Assembly: GCA_013399305.1 (NCBI GenBank)
Contig: VXAI01000087.1
Location: 1,295,199 to 1,359,198, forward strand
Direction: 5' to 3'
From: Rostratula benghalensis
Lineage: Eukaryota > Chordata > Aves > Charadriiformes > Rostratulidae
Length of the DNA: 64,000 nucleotides
Shown: positions 61,061 to 64,000 of the stretch, piece by piece
Numbering within the stretch: position 1 is the first letter of the stretch
How the letters are laid out: every line of letters starts with the position of its first letter
The notes under the pieces: model-generated
Databases searched by the model: none
What the model saw: the letters and a program-made list of their open reading frames with translations, nothing else
What the model was told of the DNA's origin: nothing
Position numbers and translations under genes: made by a program

Positions 61061-64000
61061 AACTGCACATCACACCAGAGAGGTGTTCCAACAAAACTAG
61101 CAGAATGATCTAACAAACTTTATATAAAAATTAATACTGGCTTTTGTCAAAGCTTTGCTTTGAGTTTATCAAGTCAGGAACATCAAATTTGTCCCTTTGT
61201 TTCCACTTTATTCTGGGGAGTTTCAGAGAAGAAACGCCCCCAGTTATCCCCCAGTTAACACAAGGTGTATCATACTACTCTATCCAGCCCTAAAGCAAAG
61301 CTACCTGTCACGCCAGTCTGTGTCCAAAGAAAACTGGAGAGGGAAAAAAAACGTTTGAGTGCCCACAGCAAACTCACTCAGCTGTCACTGCTGTGCAAGA
61401 GGCTCAGCCCCTAGAGGGGAGGCACTCTGGGATGGGGAGGGCTGCTGAGAGTGGAGTTGGGGCCATTGGACTGGAAGAAGAGACAAATCCACCCAGCACC
61501 CAAGCCCTGGCATCCCCCTGCAGCCCAGATCCCACCCAAAGCAGTCCCAGCTGACTCGGAAAGGGCTTCCCTCTTCTGTCAAGAAAGCAGTCACCCTCTG
61601 AAGGGGTTGGGGAGGAGGGTGGGAAGGAAACACTCATGGAAGGAGAAGTAATTAGTTTTCAGTTACAGGGATTTTCAAGTCGCTATTTGCAAGTTGTCAG
61701 TGTCCAACACTTTGCCGTTTTCCTGGAAAAAAATTTTGAATGCTTAACTACTATTTACTTGAATAGAAGTGGTGACTGGGAATGGAAAGGGAGATTATTT
61801 TCTTCTGAAGAGGACAGCAGCAGGACAAGCAGTGGCACGTACTGATCACTGCAAGGGCAGTGTCTGCAGAATTACTGTAAACTAAAGCTAGATAAAGGGG
61901 GAGGTTAGGGGAAGGAAAATAACCCTCCAAAGGTTAGATGTTTTAAAAAAACTCTTATTATTTTTCTGAACATTGTAAAATGAACTCTTCAGTAAAAACT
62001 TGGTTTCTCAAAATATATCTATTGACTCCAGAAAAAAAGTTTAAAAATAACACAAAGCAGCGCAAATGGGAGAGTTGTGGTGGTTGTTTTGTTTAAGTAT
62101 GCAGTTCCTGTTAAAAAAAAAAAAAAAAAAGTTGAATACTTTCTGTGCGCTGATGCTACAGCATTTTACACCAAACCTTATACAGAGCTGGATCACTTAT
62201 GAAAAAGTTGGTTATTTCTTCTGGATGGATCTCTTCTACATGATTTACCTACAGATGCTCAAAATACTGCTACCTGCAAGGATTACCTATATGGGTACTT
62301 GAAAAGAATCAGGAGGGTATGGTAGATACAAAATGCTCATGCTTCTTCAGTTTATCTCATTTTCTCCAACTGGGCCTAACACTCACTGACAGACTGTAAG
62401 GGGACCAAATATTTATGGTCACAAATATACGTTATCTAAATTGCCTATAAAACTAAAAATATAAACTCCAAATCTGTTCAGTCATAAATCACCGGCAGAA
62501 CAAAAATAACTGTCGTTTACTCCATGGCCAAAAGAATAAAATCAGGGAATGCTCTGTGTTTTCATGGACAAGTTCGTTTTCTGAGCTAAAACTGCACTTG
62601 CCACAGTGTATTAGAAAAGGAAAAGGAGAATAAACAGAAGTGGGGAACAGGGGAACAAGTGGTGGGAGGAAGACTTTCAGTGCTATGCCTTTCTGAGAAG
62701 GTGTGATTGATGTTCACTGCTGTAGAAAGCATGAGGCTGCATCCCAAACATTTCATTCCCCTCTGCAAATGTCTCACTCCATATCTCGCCCCGTGTTCCC
62801 CAGATATTCTTGCCCTACGCGGGACGATCCGGCCAGCATCGGGTTTTACACATGATCTAAAACATGAAAGCAGGAATCTCTCTGCCCAGGGGTCAGCTTA
62901 GGGTAGAACGAAACCTAACCCCCTGCCTACACTCAACACGAAGGCTTCTTCATGCTTTCCATTCGGTAAAAGAATTTTCTTTCTGAAACAGTCAAATTAT
63001 TAAAAGCAAAACTGTCGCGACAGCTGTATATTACAAGGCACACGTGACAACTGAGCTTATATGAAATGAAAAGCCAACAATGCATCTACTGAAGAGGACT
63101 TTCAGCATTTTAACCTGCTGACTGGCCAGGTTTGCAGCAAGGGAAGAGCTGGATCCTAGGCAAAGGAAGGTGCACTCTCTACTCCATGGCTTGCTCACAT
63201 CAAGGTCTCAGCTCCCAGCACTGACCTGCACATGTGGGCTATCAGTTACAGCATCACGAGGTGCCACAAAAACATCGTTCAACTTCAACTTGAAGACCCA
63301 GTTCCTGAAGTCATGGGGTGTTCTAGAAAACTCTGTTTTAAAAAGAAACATCTGCCTTCAGAGCTGCACAGAAAGCTAGGAAGGTAACAATACCTCAAAC
63401 CAGACATCATAAGCTTTTTTTTTTTTTTTGCTTTTAAACTTACAGTATTTAATAAGCTCTTGTACACTTTGGAACCAGGTTACCTTTTTTTCCCCCTTTT
63501 CTGAGGGCTTCCAGGACTACTTGGTAGCTCAAATTAACACCAAAGAATGCAAATACAAAGGAGGATGCACCAGACACCACATCAGGCAGAAGATGGAAGC
63601 ATGAAGCTAGAAAAGTATTTGCTTCAAGAAAGCACCTTCCAGCTTGGATTTCTCTTAGATGGAGGGTATGTTCCAGAGAGATTTTGTCATTAATGTAAAA
63701 TAACAAGAGCTTTGATGCTTAGAAGGAGGAAAACTGGCAAGTTCTTCAGTTAGCAATGAACAAACCAAGAAAGATCATTTGAGAAGAGCACAACCCATGT
63801 ACCTGGCTATCACTCTGGTTGGCAGGGAAGAGGTTCCAGGCACAGCAAATTGTGTAACCATGGTCAAGAAAACCAGAGAAGCTGGGTGAGCAGTGAAGGG
63901 GAGTGACAAATACACAGTTGGGTTTGCAAACACACCGGTGTTCATTATGGGCATGTCAATTAGGGCTGAGTAAAACAAACTCACACGACAAGTCAAGTCA
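61061..64000. other. Unique intron or upstream sequence, no gene seen
   Basis: A GC-richer patch at 61380-61640 is open on both strands without a domain. An 18-base A run lies at 62113-62130. Nothing else is supported to the end of the window. Confidence 0.5.

Larger units (their letters stand above)
22459..64000 (-). other. BACH2: BACH2 intron(s) and upstream non-coding region, 5' of the start-codon exon
   Basis: This is gene-sense upstream of the ATG exon. BACH2 genes in other vertebrates have non-coding first exons tens to hundreds of kb upstream (family knowledge), so most of this is probably intron. I cannot identify a 5' UTR exon from sequence alone. The CpG-rich block at 50.9-55.3 kb is the best candidate place for one. 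Confidence 0.7.

Noticed and set aside
1..64000. CRISPR arrays, operons, phage or plasmid systems
   Set aside because: The window is animal nuclear DNA with a spliced exon and CR1/ERV repeats; no spaced direct repeats of CRISPR type are present.

Overview
This is vertebrate DNA, almost certainly from a bird. It holds one coding exon in 64 kb, so gene density is very low. It carries at least a dozen fragments of CR1, the main avian LINE; their 3' ends show the typical 'cttccaacc...attctatgattct' tail. It also carries two avian endogenous-retrovirus LTRs. From memory, both LTR types are typical of non-galliform birds, so a neoavian species is a reasonable but unproven guess.

The one protein-coding feature is the first coding exon of BACH2, on the minus strand at 22204-22446, with 12 bases of 5' UTR up to 22458. 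BACH2 is a BTB-CNC bZIP transcriptional repressor of lymphocytes. The exon has a good acceptor (22459 upward) and a donor (22203 downward). It codes for the start codon and the first half of the BTB domain and ends in phase 0. The remainder of the window is intron: 1-22203 lies 3' of the exon in gene sense, and 22459-64000 lies 5' of it. The rest of the BTB domain and the bZIP domain are not in the window.

Layout, left to right. 1-13.7 kb is mostly unique intron with one CR1 fragment. At 13.7-14.0 kb there is a 137-bp tandem duplication. At 16.9 kb there is an LTR fragment. At 17.85-18.16 kb lies a candidate conserved element. At 19.1-19.7 kb there is a CR1, and at 22.2-22.46 kb the BACH2 exon. 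A nearly complete solo LTR follows at 23.59-24.61 kb. At 27.4-28.5 kb is a composite of CR1 pieces with a full-length 5S rRNA pseudogene between two of them. At 36.7-37.1 kb is a CR1 with an apparent 5' inversion. Further CR1s lie at 43.7, 49.3, 55.4, 58.1 and 60.9 kb. From about 50.9 to 55.3 kb the sequence becomes CpG-rich, ending in a clear CpG island interrupted by a 33-base assembly gap; this could be an alternative or upstream BACH2 promoter.

No other gene, tRNA, CRISPR array or bacterial-type feature is supported. The longer open frames outside the exon are explained by CR1 coding remnants, GC-rich or pyrimidine-rich composition, or chance. The most interesting points are the apparently same-sense solo LTR about 1.1 kb upstream of the BACH2 start exon, the 5S rRNA/CR1 composite, the gap-containing intronic CpG island, and a short coding-like segment at 46.24 kb that ends at a perfect splice-donor sequence.
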